From Agelaius tricolor (Eukaryota; Chordata; Aves; Passeriformes; Icteridae): a stretch of 64,000 nt of DNA. Below, in pieces: positions 33,377 through 45,426 of the stretch; the stretch's first letter is position 1; every line of letters starts with the position of its first letter. The notes under the pieces were generated by a model that searched no databases, was not told the DNA's origin, and was given only the letters and a program-made list of their open reading frames with translations. Position numbers and translations under genes: made by a program. The stretch lies in assembly GCA_023055355.1 (NCBI GenBank), contig JALJCS010000056.1:1426001-1490000 (forward strand). The letters are read 5' to 3'.

Positions 33377-34212
33377 AATGTCTATGGAATAAAATCAGAG
33401 TATGCTTTGGGGAGATGACAGGAGAGACAGACTTCAAGAAAAACATCACTGGCAAACATTAAAAACAAATGTTCTGTCACAGGGTCACTAGTTCTTTTCA
33501 GTAGTCTTAGGTTTAGCTTCACTAGCTTACCTCTTAAAAAAAGGTCCCCCGATCAGAACACACAACTAGGAAAAGTCAGCTAATTTATACAAGGCACTAG
33601 GAAGAGAAACTTCATGACAGACAGTTATACAAGCCATGCTGCAAAAGCACTGTTAGAGCATTTAGACCCCTGTATAAGGTCTATGTTGATAAAGGACCAA
33701 AGAGAGGATAATTTATCACTGCTGATTTAGAGGGCATTCATTACATTAAACTGCCTTAACAATCCCCCAATTAAAACCCAACCAGAAACAGTATTATTTT
33801 GAGCAAAATAAAAGTTTAACCCATTAAAACCAGAAAAGATTAATTCCTGCAAGGTCTTTGAAAAGCATCTGAGATGACAGTCCACCCCATCTTAATAAAC
33901 AAGAAGTCCAAGGAAGGTCATGTATTTGAAGAGCCCCTTCCAGAATGAAGTAACAGACACTAAATGCCAAGCTCTTAAAACTGAAAGTTTGTAAGCAAGT
34001 TTATTTAGGCAAATACAATTCAAGTGGGCTTTTGTTTTATTAAAAAAAAAAAAACAGAACTACTCAATCTGATTTATATGTGTGAAAGACATTCATCTTA
34101 TTCATCACCACTAATATAAAGCAAAGGGAACAAAGAGTATTAAGTTTAGGCTACCAAGAAGTGTTATTTCCTGTCCTCATCTATTCTGAAACACAAAGTC
34201 TTTTCCTTTTCC
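33377..34212. other. Low-copy-looking interval, no gene recognised
   Basis: AT-rich sequence without motif matches; an A-run of 12 sits near 34,041. No repeat family was recognised. Confidence 0.4.
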
Positions 34213-34908
34213 CTGACTTAGACTGACAACTCAAATTCATTTCTTGCCAATTAAAAATAAAGTAGGATGCTGAGACACAAAGACAAAACTAAAACACCTT
34301 CCTCCCCCAACCCCCTTCTTCCCAGGCTCACTTTCACTCCTTCATTTCCAACTTTCTACCTCTTCCCCCCCACTTCAGGGGTGGGGAGAGAATCATAGAA
34401 TGATTTTGGTTGGGAGGGACCTTAGAGATCTTCTAGTTCCAACCCCCTTGTGGAATGGGAGGTAGCAGTCAGTTCTTAAGAGCTTATCTGCCACTCCTTC
34501 CTCTTCACACTTTTTCCCCTGCTCCAACATAAGATATCTCCCACAGGATAGTCCTTCACTAACTGCTCCAGCATGTGTCCTCTCCATGGGGTACAGTCCT
34601 TTGGGAATGGACTGCTCCAGTGTGCGTCCCCCAGGGGCTGCAGTTCATGACAGAAAACTTCCTCCTCTCCAAAGGTGTGCTCTCTAGAGGCTGCAGCTTC
34701 CTCCAGGGCACATCCACCTGCTCTGTCACGAGGCCCTCCATAAGCTGCAGGATGGTTATCTGCTCTGGAGTGGTCTTCTCCACAGCCTGTAAGGAAATCT
34801 CTGCTCTGACACCTGGAATACCTCCCACCCCTCCTTCACTGACCTAATTGTCTACAGAGCTGTTTCTCTTGCATTTTTCTTCCTCATACCTACCTCCCTT
34901 CTCACATA
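34213..34908 (-). repeat. Long ERV LTR, truncated at the inner edge of the left arm
   Basis: This is the mirror copy of 42,830-43,525. The LTR start, present on the right side at 42,623-42,829, is missing here because arm homology stops at 34,908. A short CR1 3' terminus (CAACCAAAATCATTCTATGA equivalent) is inserted at about 34,389-34,445. Confidence 0.8.
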
Positions 34909-34915
34909 TACACCC

Positions 34916-35576
34916 TGTTGAATATGTAACAATTTCTTAAGAAAACATGTTTGATCTTCCTAAACTTTTAAGCCTAATCAACAAGGTGGGAGATTTATTC
35001 TCTGAACAGGGCACCTTATAAGCTCTAAGTGATGTCCAGGTGGTAGAAAAACAATATAAATTTTAGGGATAGACATGCTTCAGTGATCTCAGACCTAGGG
35101 GCAAGGCTAACAAGATTGGGAAGAAATGTAGAATTTATGGGCTACAAGGACATTTGTCAGAACTCCCAAGATAAAGAAGAAACTAATAAAGCCAACTCAG
35201 CAACTGTGCCCAAATCAGCTCAAACTGGGTAAAAGGTAATTCTGGCAGGGGGAGATCACAACCAGCAACCCACAGACCACCTATCCAAAAGAAGAGAGAA
35301 ACTGAGCATGTGAATTAATTAGCATGAGAAGCTAGAGAATCATTAACCAGTACAAGATAGACTGCTAATTAATAAGAGAACTATGCAACTTATAGGATAT
35401 GAACACCAATTCTTTTGTTTGCTACCATTTATAAATAATTAATTAAAATTTTTGATAGTTGGTGTGCATGTGTTAGGAGGAGTGATTAACCCACACACCC
35501 GGCACCAAAATAAAGTAATGCCTGCTCTCTGATACTGAAATTACAGTTTTAGAGTTTTTTTTTCCTGATATTTTCA
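34916..35576 (+). repeat. ERV LTR at the left edge of the spacer
   Basis: It starts TGTTGAATATGTAAC, eight bases inside the arm boundary, and ends GATATTTTCA. It has polyadenylation signal CAAAATAAAG near 35,508. Its position at the truncated arm edge suggests insertion or recombination there. Confidence 0.72.
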
Positions 35577-36090
35577 GTGATAGGGTGGGGGAGAGAATTG
35601 GAAAGGTGAGAAAACTCATAGGTTGAGCTAAAGACAGTTTAATATGTAAAACAAAAGCTGTGCACATAAGCAAAGCAAAACAAGGATTTTCATTCAGTGA
35701 CAAGCAGGTGTTCATCCATCTCCAGGAAAGCAGGGCCCCATTACATGTAATGGTTACTTGGGGAAGATAGATGCCATAACTTTGAACACCCTCCCCTTCC
35801 TTCTTCCCTCAGCTTTATGATGTCATATGGTCTGGAATATCCCTTTGGTCAGTTTGGGTCAGCTGTCCCAGCTATGTCTCCACCCAACTTCTTGTGTACC
35901 CCTAGCCTACTCCCTGGTGGGGTGGTGTGAGAAGCAGAAAAGGCCTTGGCTTTGTGTAAGCACTGCTCAGTAATAAAATAAAAAAAAAAAATCCCTGAAT
36001 TCTGAACACTGTTTTCAGAACAAATGCAAAACATAGCTTCATACTAGCTACTATGAAGAAAATTACCCCAGCCAAAACCAGCACAATATG
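35577..36090 (-). repeat. ERVL-type LTR, 3' end missing
   Basis: On the minus strand it starts TGCTGGTTTTGGCTGGGG at 36,090 and runs to the GAGAGAATTGG equivalent at 35,590. The AACCACAACA end is absent where the neighbouring LTR begins. Confidence 0.83.
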
Positions 36091-36530
36091 CAGGATTTTA
36101 AAGAGGACAAAGGAGGTAAATTACTTCCTGTTTCCAGCATTCTGTAATTGTGTTGCTCAGAGCTGTCTTTTACTCAGCAGCCACTACTTTTCTTTTGCTA
36201 CTCTGGGAACTGGTAGACTCTAGCAGTAGGACTCTAAATATTTTTTTTTCTGAACATGAGCCACCTTAAACAGTTTTCTCATTAATCACTTCAAAACAAC
36301 TCCAGTTAGATATCAAGAAAAAGAGTGTTCTGCCTCCAGCTAGGGGATGCTTTCCTCATTTAGGCAAGTGTTCGTTGTGCAGCTGCATGCCAAGCCTTCC
36401 TAAATATGCCCTAATACCAACTGTAATTGTATAGGAAGACTAAGAAATGCATATGTGCTTGTTAGGGGGTTCTCATTTTAGACAGGAAAAACCTGAAGCA
36501 AACAAACAAACAAACAAAAAAACCCGCACC
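36091..36530. other. CHD1 upstream flank
   Basis: AT-rich DNA with a small (CAAA)n tract near 36,500-36,520. No gene or repeat recognised. Confidence 0.4.
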
Positions 36531-36539
36531 GCTCTAAAC

Positions 36540-37900
36540 AGTAACGTGCGGCTTAGGCCAGGTTCCCTGCTATACTGGGTTGGTCATGGGCGCCCCTCAG
36601 GCCGGGCCGCGCCCTACCCCCTCACATAAGAGCCGCAAGCGGGCACTAAGAGCGGCACTGGCCTCAGCGTCCGTTCGCTGCTGCGGCGGGCAGGCGAGCT
36701 CTTACTGCCTCCGGCCCCTGCAGTATCCAGCGCAGCTAGGAAACCGCCTGGGTTCCGCCATGCCGCTATGTCCCGGCGGCGCTGTCCCCTCCCGACTGTT
36801 GCTCCTCCTCCTCGCTCTGTCCCAGGGCGCAGGACTGACATCACGCCCAGGGTTTCCATCCAATTAAGGGAGGAGGAGGTTGAGCGGAGTGGTAGCGTGA
36901 TGGCGGTGGTCGAGAGGACGTAGGAAATAGCGGCGGAGCAACAGAGCACTTACCAGGGTTCTCCCTACCCGGTTTGGGGCCCTATTGTTCAAGCCGGTGG
37001 GGGCTGCAGGCGAGCCCACTGCGTGGGGCTGTAAAGAGCCGGCGGCCCAGGCCTTGTACTGGCCGCAGGAGCAGTCTTCGACCCTAGGTTGCAGCACAGA
37101 CCTCTTTGTGGAGTGTAGCGCCGTCTCGGACCAGGGCAGACCTAGGAAAGTCTGGCCGAGTGCACACACGCAGGTAGGCAGAGGCCCGCCATGGCTCCTT
37201 TCTCTTTCCCTGGTCCGTAGTTGTCCGGTGGTTGCCACTTTCAAAGATGGATGGAGAGGCGACTGGCGCTGAGAAGGAGTTGGATGCCTAGCGTGTCGCT
37301 GGGTTCCTGGAGCCGGTCTCTGTTTTCCGAAGAGGGAGGGAGGGAGGGAGCGAGCTGTGAGAATTGAGGTGGGCAGTCGGGGTTGAGCCTCTTTCGCTGG
37401 GTCCAGCGGGGTCTGTGACGAACTGGCTGGGAGGCCTTCGCTCTTCTCTGGCCATGGGGGGGCGCTGGGAGAAGCGAGCTCAGAGGACAGCGGCCGCTTT
37501 GCCAACACTTCCCGAGAGCCTTGACCAGGAGCAGCGCTTGTGCAGGTCGCGCTACCAGCAGAGGGCCATTTTCTTGGGCGGGAGGTGAACTCGCGAGAGG
37601 TAGGGAAGAAGCCCGGGCCTGGGCTCTCCTCGGGAGCTGTCAGTCACGGGAGGCCGCGACAGCGGGGTACGGGTGGTTGGGGAGGATTGTCGCAGAGCAG
37701 GGAGTGGCCGACAAGGAGAGTTTCATGGCCACTAAAGATCTTTCCTAGGGCCCAGGGAGTACCGGTCCCAAAGGAGGCGGAGTGTTCGTACTCTGGGCGT
37801 GGGAGGGCAGCCAGCGTAGATCTTGGCCTCATTGGGCAGCCAACGGCCTATCTGCGAGGAACCACCAAGCTGCCTAGCTCGCCGCCGCGGAGGCCCCAGC
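36540..37900 (+). promoter_or_regulatory. CHD1: CpG-island promoter of CHD1
   Basis: An abrupt rise in GC and CpG lies in an otherwise AT-rich spacer, with no TATA box. A CCAAT box sits at 36,860-36,864. A YY1-type GATGGCGG lies at 36,899-36,906, an element that usually lies just downstream of a TATA-less start site, so transcription probably begins near 36,880-36,900. The orientation follows from the CHD1 start exon downstream. Open frames on both strands here are GC-driven and are not called. Confidence 0.8.
36890..37173 (+). other. CHD1: CHD1 non-coding first exon (probable)
   Basis: The 5' end is placed from the YY1-type element. The 3' end is set by a consensus donor, CACACGCAG followed by GTAGGC at 37,174. 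It would be joined to the exon at 38,684 after a 1.5-kb intron. A second weaker donor (GCGAGAG/GTAGGG) lies near 37,600. Exon limits are inferred, not proven. Confidence 0.5.
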
Positions 37901-38683
37901 CTAGCTTCGCGGCCTCTCTGGGGTTACAGGGCTCATTCCTATCACTTTTTTTCCGTCACTGCTTTTGTTTGCTGTCTGGAGTGGTCCTGGTGTCAGATAG
38001 TCCTTGAGTGCAGGGCTTTTACCATCCCGGTACGAGGCGGCCTCCACCTCCATCATGAGTTGAAGCTTGGGCTGTATTAGAGAGCACTTCAAGGCAGGCA
38101 ACCTGCAGGCGGGCCCCTAATTGCTTTCACACCACTACATCTGTGAGAGGTGCTGCTCTTTGGCTTATTACCAGTGAGTTTATACTTGCACTCAATTTAA
38201 TGTGAATCTAACTTTTTCTAGGTGCATCTGACACGGTAGAGATCTGATTTGAAGATGTTTGAAATAGTGATCACTCTATCTGTGGCATCTTGTTAGCATG
38301 ATGTAGTTGAGCCATTTTTAAAAAACGGGACAGTCTATTTTCTTGACTCTACCCCCAACAGAATGTAAACTTTGTGTCTAGAACTGCTTATGATATGTGT
38401 TTTGTGCACAAAATGATTTTGCTAATCATATCTTAGAGCATTGATAGTTATAATTTTTATTTATGTGTTTGGGGAGGCTGTTTTCCTTTAAAAGTAAGAT
38501 CAGGTTGTTCTTAACACAGGACTATGGCATACCAAAAGCTATTTTTCAGTTAAAAAGAAGATGCCAGATGTGATAGATACTCCCTTTTGGTTGTGTTATT
38601 ACAGGATAAGTTATTTTCAGTATCTTTCAGTTGCAACTATCAAATATTTCAAGTTATGTCAACATTTTTCTTTACTACTTTAG

Positions 38684-38865
38684 GCAATTTTGGAAAAATC
38701 TTGCAGAGAACATTTGAGTCATCTGGAAAAGAGAGTATCAAGAAGTAATTTCTTGGCATCTGCCTTCTAACCTGAGTGGACTTCTATTTATCTTTTAAAC
38801 TTGTTAATATTTACAATGAATGGGCACAGTGACGAAGATGTAAGAAACAGTAGTGGAGAGTCAAG
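38684..38865 (+). CDS. CHD1: CHD1 exon with the start codon
   Basis: CHD1 is a chromodomain SNF2-family ATPase that remodels nucleosomes at active genes in the nucleus. The exon begins after TTTACTACTTTAG (or at 38,707 after CTTGCAG). The ATG at 38,816 has A at -3, and 16 codons plus two bases follow to AAG/GTAAGC at 38,865. The encoded start is MNGHSDEDVRNSSGES, which I recognise as the conserved CHD1 N-terminus, where from memory most vertebrates have EES in place of ED. The exon ends in phase 2, consistent with continuing into a serine-rich tract. No next exon was found up to 64,000, so the following intron would exceed 25 kb and include the whole right palindrome arm. The copy is likely CHD1W from context, but CHD1Z is not excluded. 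Confidence 0.9.
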
Positions 38866-40151
38866 GTAAGCACTTTCAGTTCTTGGTTACATATTCTCCT
38901 GTGTTTTGTTTTTTAGAACTGGTTTCCATTTTAACTTTGTGCTAAAGCTTCCTGTTGAGCAAGTGGACTGACCATGCATTTTTACAGATGCTTAATCTGC
39001 TTGTTAAAATCAGATAGTTTAATTTAATGACTGTAGTAATCGTGTATATACCTTACATAATACAGTTTTAATTCTATTTAAGCTCTATCGGCATTACACA
39101 CTTTTTCCTCAAAAGTTGTCTGAAGTGTCAAAAGCTGAAACAGATTAGATTGAAATGATAATGTAAAACTCATGTCCATCTATAGAGCGCATGGCATGCA
39201 TGCATAATACGTGCTGTATAAACCCTAAACTATGCTATCTCTAAAGCTGGAACAGTGGACTGTTAATTCCAGTAAAGCTTCCTTTTTTTTTTTTAATTGA
39301 GTTGCAAAGCATTATAATGGAAAGTGTTAACTTCATGTTTGTTTTCCAAAGTGAAAGTACAGTTTTCCCAGCTGTTATCTTAATTAAAAAAAAAATCCAC
39401 TCCTCTAATGTCAGTGCTGGTGTTCTAGGATGTGTAAAGGGTTCACTTGGTTGGAAAAGTCTGGTTAGAACTTTCCTGCTGCAAGATAAGGATAACAGTG
39501 AACTTGTAGGGGTGGAATTGAATTCTTGTTCAACTTAAAAGTGTTCTAGAATAAGTATCTACTGCACTAGGAAGTTAACATTTCTAAAACTGGGAATATG
39601 ATGAATGCTTCAGATTTAATAAGGCAAGGTAAACTTACAAATAGAAGCTGTTGTGATCATGCTGTCAGTCTACCCATCTGTCTTGACTGCCTCCTCTTTC
39701 TGATCACAGCCTGTTGAACCTGTTAGTTGATTTCATGAATCAGAGGTCATAAAGAAAACTGAGTTCTGTGGGCTTTATGGAAACAGCCAGTTGGGTAAAG
39801 GGGGTAGATCTAAATTATTGCCCCAAGTGAAAAAAATCCAAGAACATAATGGCCAGCTGATCATTAAGCACATGCTGGCCATTAAGCTTGCATGTAACAT
39901 AGTGTGAGTAATGGGGTGGGAAGAAGGGGGAAGAGAGAAGTGTTTAGGTGTTATTAGGTGTAAGTTGGTAGGAAACCTATGAACGGTAAAACTAAAGAAA
40001 CTTTAAAAAATGCACAGAAGTTGTTAATGTCAAGCTTTGATGTTATACCAAGAAATATTCTAGAAAGTCAGTAAACTTTGAATCTTGTGAATAATTTGTA
40101 AACTTTCTTTGTTGTGATTTCTACTTCTAGTAAAGATGGTACTTGTTTAGT
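38866..40151 (+). other. CHD1: CHD1 intron, proximal part
   Basis: AT-rich intronic DNA after the donor, without a recognised repeat or exon. A T-run lies near 39,283-39,294 and an A-run near 39,385-39,394. Confidence 0.6.
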
Positions 40152-41491
40152 TGTCACGGTTTGACGCTGGCGCAATGCTAGTGCCCCCATGAAAATACAT
40201 TCTCCCTGGTGTCTGCTGTGAGATGTGACCAGGAATAGAGCAAAGCAGACTCCAACTTAGGAATAAAGAAGAAAAACTTTATTAACCTACAACTATATGT
40301 AAAAAGAAACACACAGAAAGAATGAAAACCTTCCAAAAGCACTCCTCCTCCCCCCACCAAATTTCCAATACATCCATCCCTCAGATCAACTCTCAGTCCA
40401 TCACCACCCTTTAGATAATCAATTCTCAGTTCATCAAGGAGAGAGGAGTCCCCCTTGTGCCATAGGCTTCCCCTGGAAACACAGTTGAGATCTTATGTGT
40501 TTCCATGTCACACATGGCACCGCCCGGAGATCATTTGCCATCGTGACATCTTCCTTCCATGTCCAGTGCTCTCACCACTGCGCATGGACCAGAGCTGTTT
40601 CTAGGGTTCCCCTTTTAAGGATGCTTTGCCCAGTTCCAAAAAAGAGTACAGTCTCTCACTTTTGGGACACCTGTCCTCCCCCAAATTTCACCCCCTGGGG
40701 CTGAGGGGTCTCAAGAACAGAGATCTTCTCCTCCACTGAAGATGGAGGGCACCAACCACCCTCCTCACCTGTTGTCTCTGTTCACGCACTCTTTCACATA
40801 ACATCACTGCACTCCCTTGGCTCCAAGCCATTGCCTCCCCAAAATGCAGTCTCTGTGTCACAGGAAAAAATGGTTCTGTCCATGGCTATACAAGAAAAGT
40901 CCAGCCAAAGGCCACTCCATCACCTCCTCCCACCTAAGATTCTTCTTCACTTCTCTGGTGGCCCATTTCCTCTTATCTCGTCTCTATCTCTCTTCTCATT
41001 CAGCTCCAGGAGGATCAGTATTTGTAAGGTTTCCATCATCCAAGAAAAGGGTTGAAAACCTCAGGCTCTGCCTGTCCAGAACTCCCACTGCTGCCCTGCC
41101 GGGCACCTTCTCACTGCACCCCCCCCCCCCCCCCCCCCTCCCTCCTCCTTCTCAGCTGGCATGCTATCAAATTTCAAGGTGGCACAGGCTGGCTCTCTCT
41201 CTCTCTCCCTCTCTCCGGGGCGGGGGGGGGGGGCTGCCCAATGTCTCTTGGTGCTCCTCCACCCTTCCATCCTCAGGACCCAGGCCTACATCACCCAGCC
41301 ATATGGCTTCCCCTCCCCTGCCCAGCTGTCGGCTGGGCAGGGGAGGTCTGAACCTTTCCCTGACCAGGAACCAAGAGAAAGTTTTCCTGGGAGTTCTCTG
41401 CTTTTAACCCCCCTGTGTTCTCAGAGGCATATCCATGTCCTCAGTGGCCACACCAGGTGCCAATATTCAAATACTTCCTCAAACCACAACA
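40152..41491 (-). repeat. Solo ERVL-type LTR in the CHD1 intron
   Basis: A 1,340-bp minus-strand LTR starts TGTTGTGGTTTGAGG at 41,491 and ends GTCAAACCGTGACA at 40,152. It is flanked by a perfect 5-bp duplication TTAGT (40,147-40,151 and 41,492-41,496). It contains C-run and G-run tracts (41,120-41,138; 41,223-41,233) and a polyadenylation region equivalent near 40,275. Open frames inside are not genes. Confidence 0.94.
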
Positions 41492-41496
41492 TTAGT

Positions 41497-42622
41497 AAAC
41501 AAATTTTAGGCTTCTTCTAGTAAGTGGCAAAATATTCCCAATTACTTACATTTAAAAAGAAACCAAAAAACCAAAACCAAACAAACACCCTCCCCCCCAA
41601 CCAAAGCCAACAATAACTTGTCAGTTGAGTAGAACATGAACAAAATAAAAGTGTGACCAAAGCTAGACTTTTTAAATTTTAGAGAGTTATAACTAAAGAC
41701 ATTCAATAAGCATTAACTTACTGGGGACAACCCTGATGACTTTAGCTAGGTAGCTCATTTAAAGTAGTAAAAAACTTCTTAAATGCAATGTTTGAACAAT
41801 ACTGCATACCAAACTATGACCACTTGTAAATACCAGTATAACAAAGTTACTCAAAAGCTGTAGCAATTATCATAAGACTAAACCAACTGAATATAAAAAA
41901 AGTATTCAGACAACTATTATAAGTAAATATCAGGAAGATACAAATTACTTAAAACATGATAGTTGCTGCTGAAGTAAGACTTGGTTATGCATCTTAAATT
42001 TGCTGCTGAACACAATTTAAAGCTTTAAAAAAGTTTGAAAATGTTAAATGTTCTTCCCCTTATGCTTGTATCATTCAGTAACCCTGTACCCTAATTCACA
42101 GACAGATCTTGGAAAACCTATTTGTGTGCTTGCCATTTGCTATCAAGAAATTCTCGAACGGACCTTAGTTCTCTGTAGGTAAAAAAAGAGTGTGCTCAGT
42201 AGAGGTTATATGGAAAGTAGCTGGCTGGGGTGCAAGTGTACTTCCTTTTTCCAGTAAGCAGAAAGTGGCTTCTTTTTATGTTCTTGAAAGCTGATGTTAA
42301 TGCAAGACAATAATTTCTGTGGATTGAATTTGCTTTGTCGATTCAATAGTCTGTGGACCATAAAAGATGGTTAAGTAAAGCCAGCTCTTTGTCAGCAAGT
42401 TGGAATTTGCTGTATAAACTCATACCTTCCACAGAAGATTAAAAAATAAGTTGAAAGCCACTATTCTAAGTTCCTGCTTTCAAGAAACCAAAGTGGGAGT
42501 TAAAAACAAAGATTCTACAAGCATAATTAGGGAAGTATTTTCATCTATTGGTTTATTTTTGGCACAAGTATGTAATACAAACTAGAAAAAAAAAAGGAAA
42601 AAGTGCATATGTATAGAGAGAG
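41497..42622 (+). other. CHD1: CHD1 intron, distal part before the right arm
   Basis: AT-rich intronic DNA; no CHD1 exon, repeat end or other gene was recognised. Confidence 0.5.
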
Positions 42623-43525
42623 TGTATTGGGTTTATGTGTTGAGGTTTTAGTACTGGGGAGACTGCAGAGGCAGCTTTCATCAGAAGAGACATGGGGCTT
42701 CTGCTGTGCTGGACAAAGCCAGTTCCAACTGGCACCAAAATAGATTTACCACTGGCCAAACATGAGCCAATAAGTGAAGCTGGGGCACCTCTGTGATAAC
42801 ATCTAAGAAAGGCTGTGCAGCGGTGTGTGTATGTGAGAAGGGAGGTAGGTATGAGGAAGAAAAATGCAAGAGAAACAGCTCTGTAGACAATTAGGTCAGT
42901 GAAGGAGGGGTGGGAGGTATTCCAGGTGTCAGAGCAGAGATTTCCTTACAGGCTGTGGAGAAGACCACTCCAGAGCAGATAACCATCCTGCAGCTTATGG
43001 AGGGCCTCGTGACAGAGCAGGTGGATGTGCCCTGGAGGAAGCTGCAGCCTCTAGAGAGCACACCTTTGGAGAGGAGGAAGTTTTCTGTCATGAACTGCAG
43101 CCCCTGGGGGACGCACACTGGAGCAGTCCATTCCCAAAGGACTGTACCCCATGGAGAGGACACATGCTGGAGCAGTTAGTGAAGGACTATCCTGTGGGAG
43201 ATATCTTATGTTGGAGCAGGGGAAAAAGTGTGAAGAGGAAGGAGTGGCAGATAAGCTCTTAAGAACTGACTGCTACCTCCCATTCCACAAGGGGGTTGGA
43301 ACTAGAAGATCTCTAAGGTCCCTCCCAACCAAAATCATTCTATGATTCTCTCCCCACCCCTGAAGTGGGGGGGAAGAGGTAGAAAGTTGGAAATGAAGGA
43401 GTGAAAGTGAGCCTGGGAAGAAGGGGGTTGGGGGAGGAAGGTGTTTTAGTTTTGTCTTTGTGTCTCAGCATCCTACTTTATTTTTAATTGGCAAGAAATG
43501 AATTTGAGTTGTCAGTCTAAGTCAG
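42623..43525 (+). repeat. Long ERV LTR spanning the inner edge of the right arm
   Basis: It starts TGTATTGGGTTTATGTG and runs without interruption across 42,830 into the arm. The body carries repeated GGAGCAG units and a short inserted CR1 3' terminus at 43,293-43,349. The 3' end is lost near 43,525. In the left arm the first 207 bp are missing. Confidence 0.8.
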
Positions 43526-44361
43526 GGAAAAGGAAAAGACTTTGTGTTTCAGAATAGATGAGGACAGGAAATAACACTTCTTGGTAGCCTAAACTTAATA
43601 CTCTTTGTTCCCTTTGCTTTATATTAGTGGTGATGAATAAGATGAATGTCTTTCACACATATAAATCAGATTGAGTAGTTCTGTTTTTTTTTTTTTAATA
43701 AAACAAAAGCCCACTTGAATTGTATTTGCCTAAATAAACTTGCTTACAAACTTTCAGTTTTAAGAGCTTGGCATTTAGTGTCTGTTACTTCATTCTGGAA
43801 GGGGCTCTTCAAATACATGACCTTCCTTGGACTTCTTGTTTATTAAGATGGGGTGGACTGTCATCTCAGATGCTTTTCAAAGACCTTGCAGGAATTAATC
43901 TTTTCTGGTTTTAATGGGTTAAACTTTTATTTTGCTCAAAATAATACTGTTTCTGGTTGGGTTTTAATTGGGGGATTGTTAAGGCAGTTTAATGTAATGA
44001 ATGCCCTCTAAATCAGCAGTGATAAATTATCCTCTCTTTGGTCCTTTATCAACATAGACCTTATACAGGGGTCTAAATGCTCTAACAGTGCTTTTGCAGC
44101 ATGGCTTGTATAACTGTCTGTCATGAAGTTTCTCTTCCTAGTGCCTTGTATAAATTAGCTGACTTTTCCTAGTTGTGTGTTCTGATCGGGGGACCTTTTT
44201 TTAAGAGGTAAGCTAGTGAAGCTAAACCTAAGACTACTGAAAAGAACTAGTGACCCTGTGACAGAACATTTGTTTTTAATGTTTGCCAGTGATGTTTTTC
44301 TTGAAGTCTGTCTCTCCTGTCATCTCCCCAAAGCATACTCTGATTTTATTCCATAGACATT
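43526..44361. other. Low-copy-looking interval (mirror of 33,377-34,212)
   Basis: No gene or repeat recognised, as in the left arm. Confidence 0.4.
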
Positions 44362-45426
44362 TGTCACAAATGAGTGTGTTAGGTCACTCAAAGAATCACT
44401 GGCAACGATATCAGGTTTAATATAAAAGCAAAAGCACAACAAAGTTCATTGTCAAGGTTGACTCTACTACTTATTAGATGGTTAAAGCACACTGAGAAAA
44501 ATTGGACTAAAATCTAAAATAAATCAATCTAAAACTAAAATCAACAAAAAATTATGTATGTGGAGGTTGAGTAAGGATAAAAAGGAATGAGGGAGAGCCT
44601 CCCATTGAGTCACAAGGTTCAGAGTGGACCCCCTTGCTGAACTTAGCCCTGGACTTGACCAACAGTTTAGGCCTAAAGGTTTAACAGCACCTAAACTTAA
44701 CAGCACCTAATTGATAGCCTAATATAAACAAATTAACAAGAGATTCTATAGAACTTAGTATAAGCACAACAGTAACTCACTTATAAGCCTAACTTACAAA
44801 TCTAACGTGCTTAAGAATCTAGGAGAGCTGCATTCCTGGTACACTTGCTGTAGCATATTGACACTTGCATGTGCACAGACATAAAGAGTCTGTACAAGCT
44901 ACCTGTGAAAAAATTCCCCTTGAATTCAGTGAAGTACTCACTTTGGATGCACTTGCATCTTCTCAATGGGCAAAGGGTTGAGCCTTGAGGAGTGGGGGGG
45001 GGGGGGGGGTATCAGCCCAGGATCCATCATCATTTGGCAGTCCTCCGAGTATGGCAAACTTGAGAGTTCACTGGCACTCAGAGGGAGGTTGCTGGTCACA
45101 GCCCGCTGCAGTCCAAGAGAGCTCAAAGGGTCTCATTTGGACTGGTGTTTATAGGGCCGCAAGAGAGCGGGCTTTAGTCATAGTAATTTTCCATCCTGGC
45201 TGCAATTCGGGTCAGTAACTTTCTTTGAAAGTTTGATAACAAAAGTGTTATTCCATTTGGGTTGTAATTCAGGCAAGAAAAATAAGTTTCCAAGGCTGTT
45301 AAAAAACAGGAGCTTGTTAGACGGCACAAGTTCCTGGGAGCAGACAGTGTTTCTGATAAGCTCAAGAGGAGCTTAGTCCAGGTGCTGTTCATCAAGGCCA
45401 AGGCCTAACGAGCATTTCTCAGATCA
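44362..45426 (-). repeat. Long ERV LTR (mirror of 32,312-33,376)
   Basis: Same ends and length as the left-arm copy. The C-run appears here as a G-run near 44,993-45,008. Confidence 0.65.

Larger units (their letters stand above)
19324..34908. repeat. Left arm of a large inverted repeat (palindrome)
   Basis: It is the reverse complement of 42,830-58,415, with paired coordinates summing to 77,738 (77,739 beyond the A-run at about 21,441-21,468). Every coding-like frame compared translates identically in both arms. Differences seen are one base in the A-run, A/G at 20,521 versus 57,218, and two mismatches in the last 12 bp at the outer edge. The arm holds only retroelements and unassigned DNA. 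Confidence 0.97.
34909..42829. other. Palindrome spacer carrying the CHD1 5' end
   Basis: This 7.9-kb single-copy stretch between the arms contains two LTR fragments at its left end, the CHD1 CpG-island promoter, the start-codon exon and the first part of the next intron with one solo LTR. The geometric centre of the palindrome (38,869) falls at the donor of the start-codon exon. Confidence 0.95.

Noticed and set aside
36864..37508. 214-codon open frame antisense in the CHD1 CpG island
   Set aside because: GC-rich DNA lacks stops by composition; the frame has no recognisable motif or splice context, and the plus strand clearly holds the CHD1 promoter.
40817..41407. 196-codon plus-strand frame in the CHD1 intron
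   Set aside because: It lies wholly within a solo LTR with a target duplication and opposite orientation, and includes homopolymer runs.
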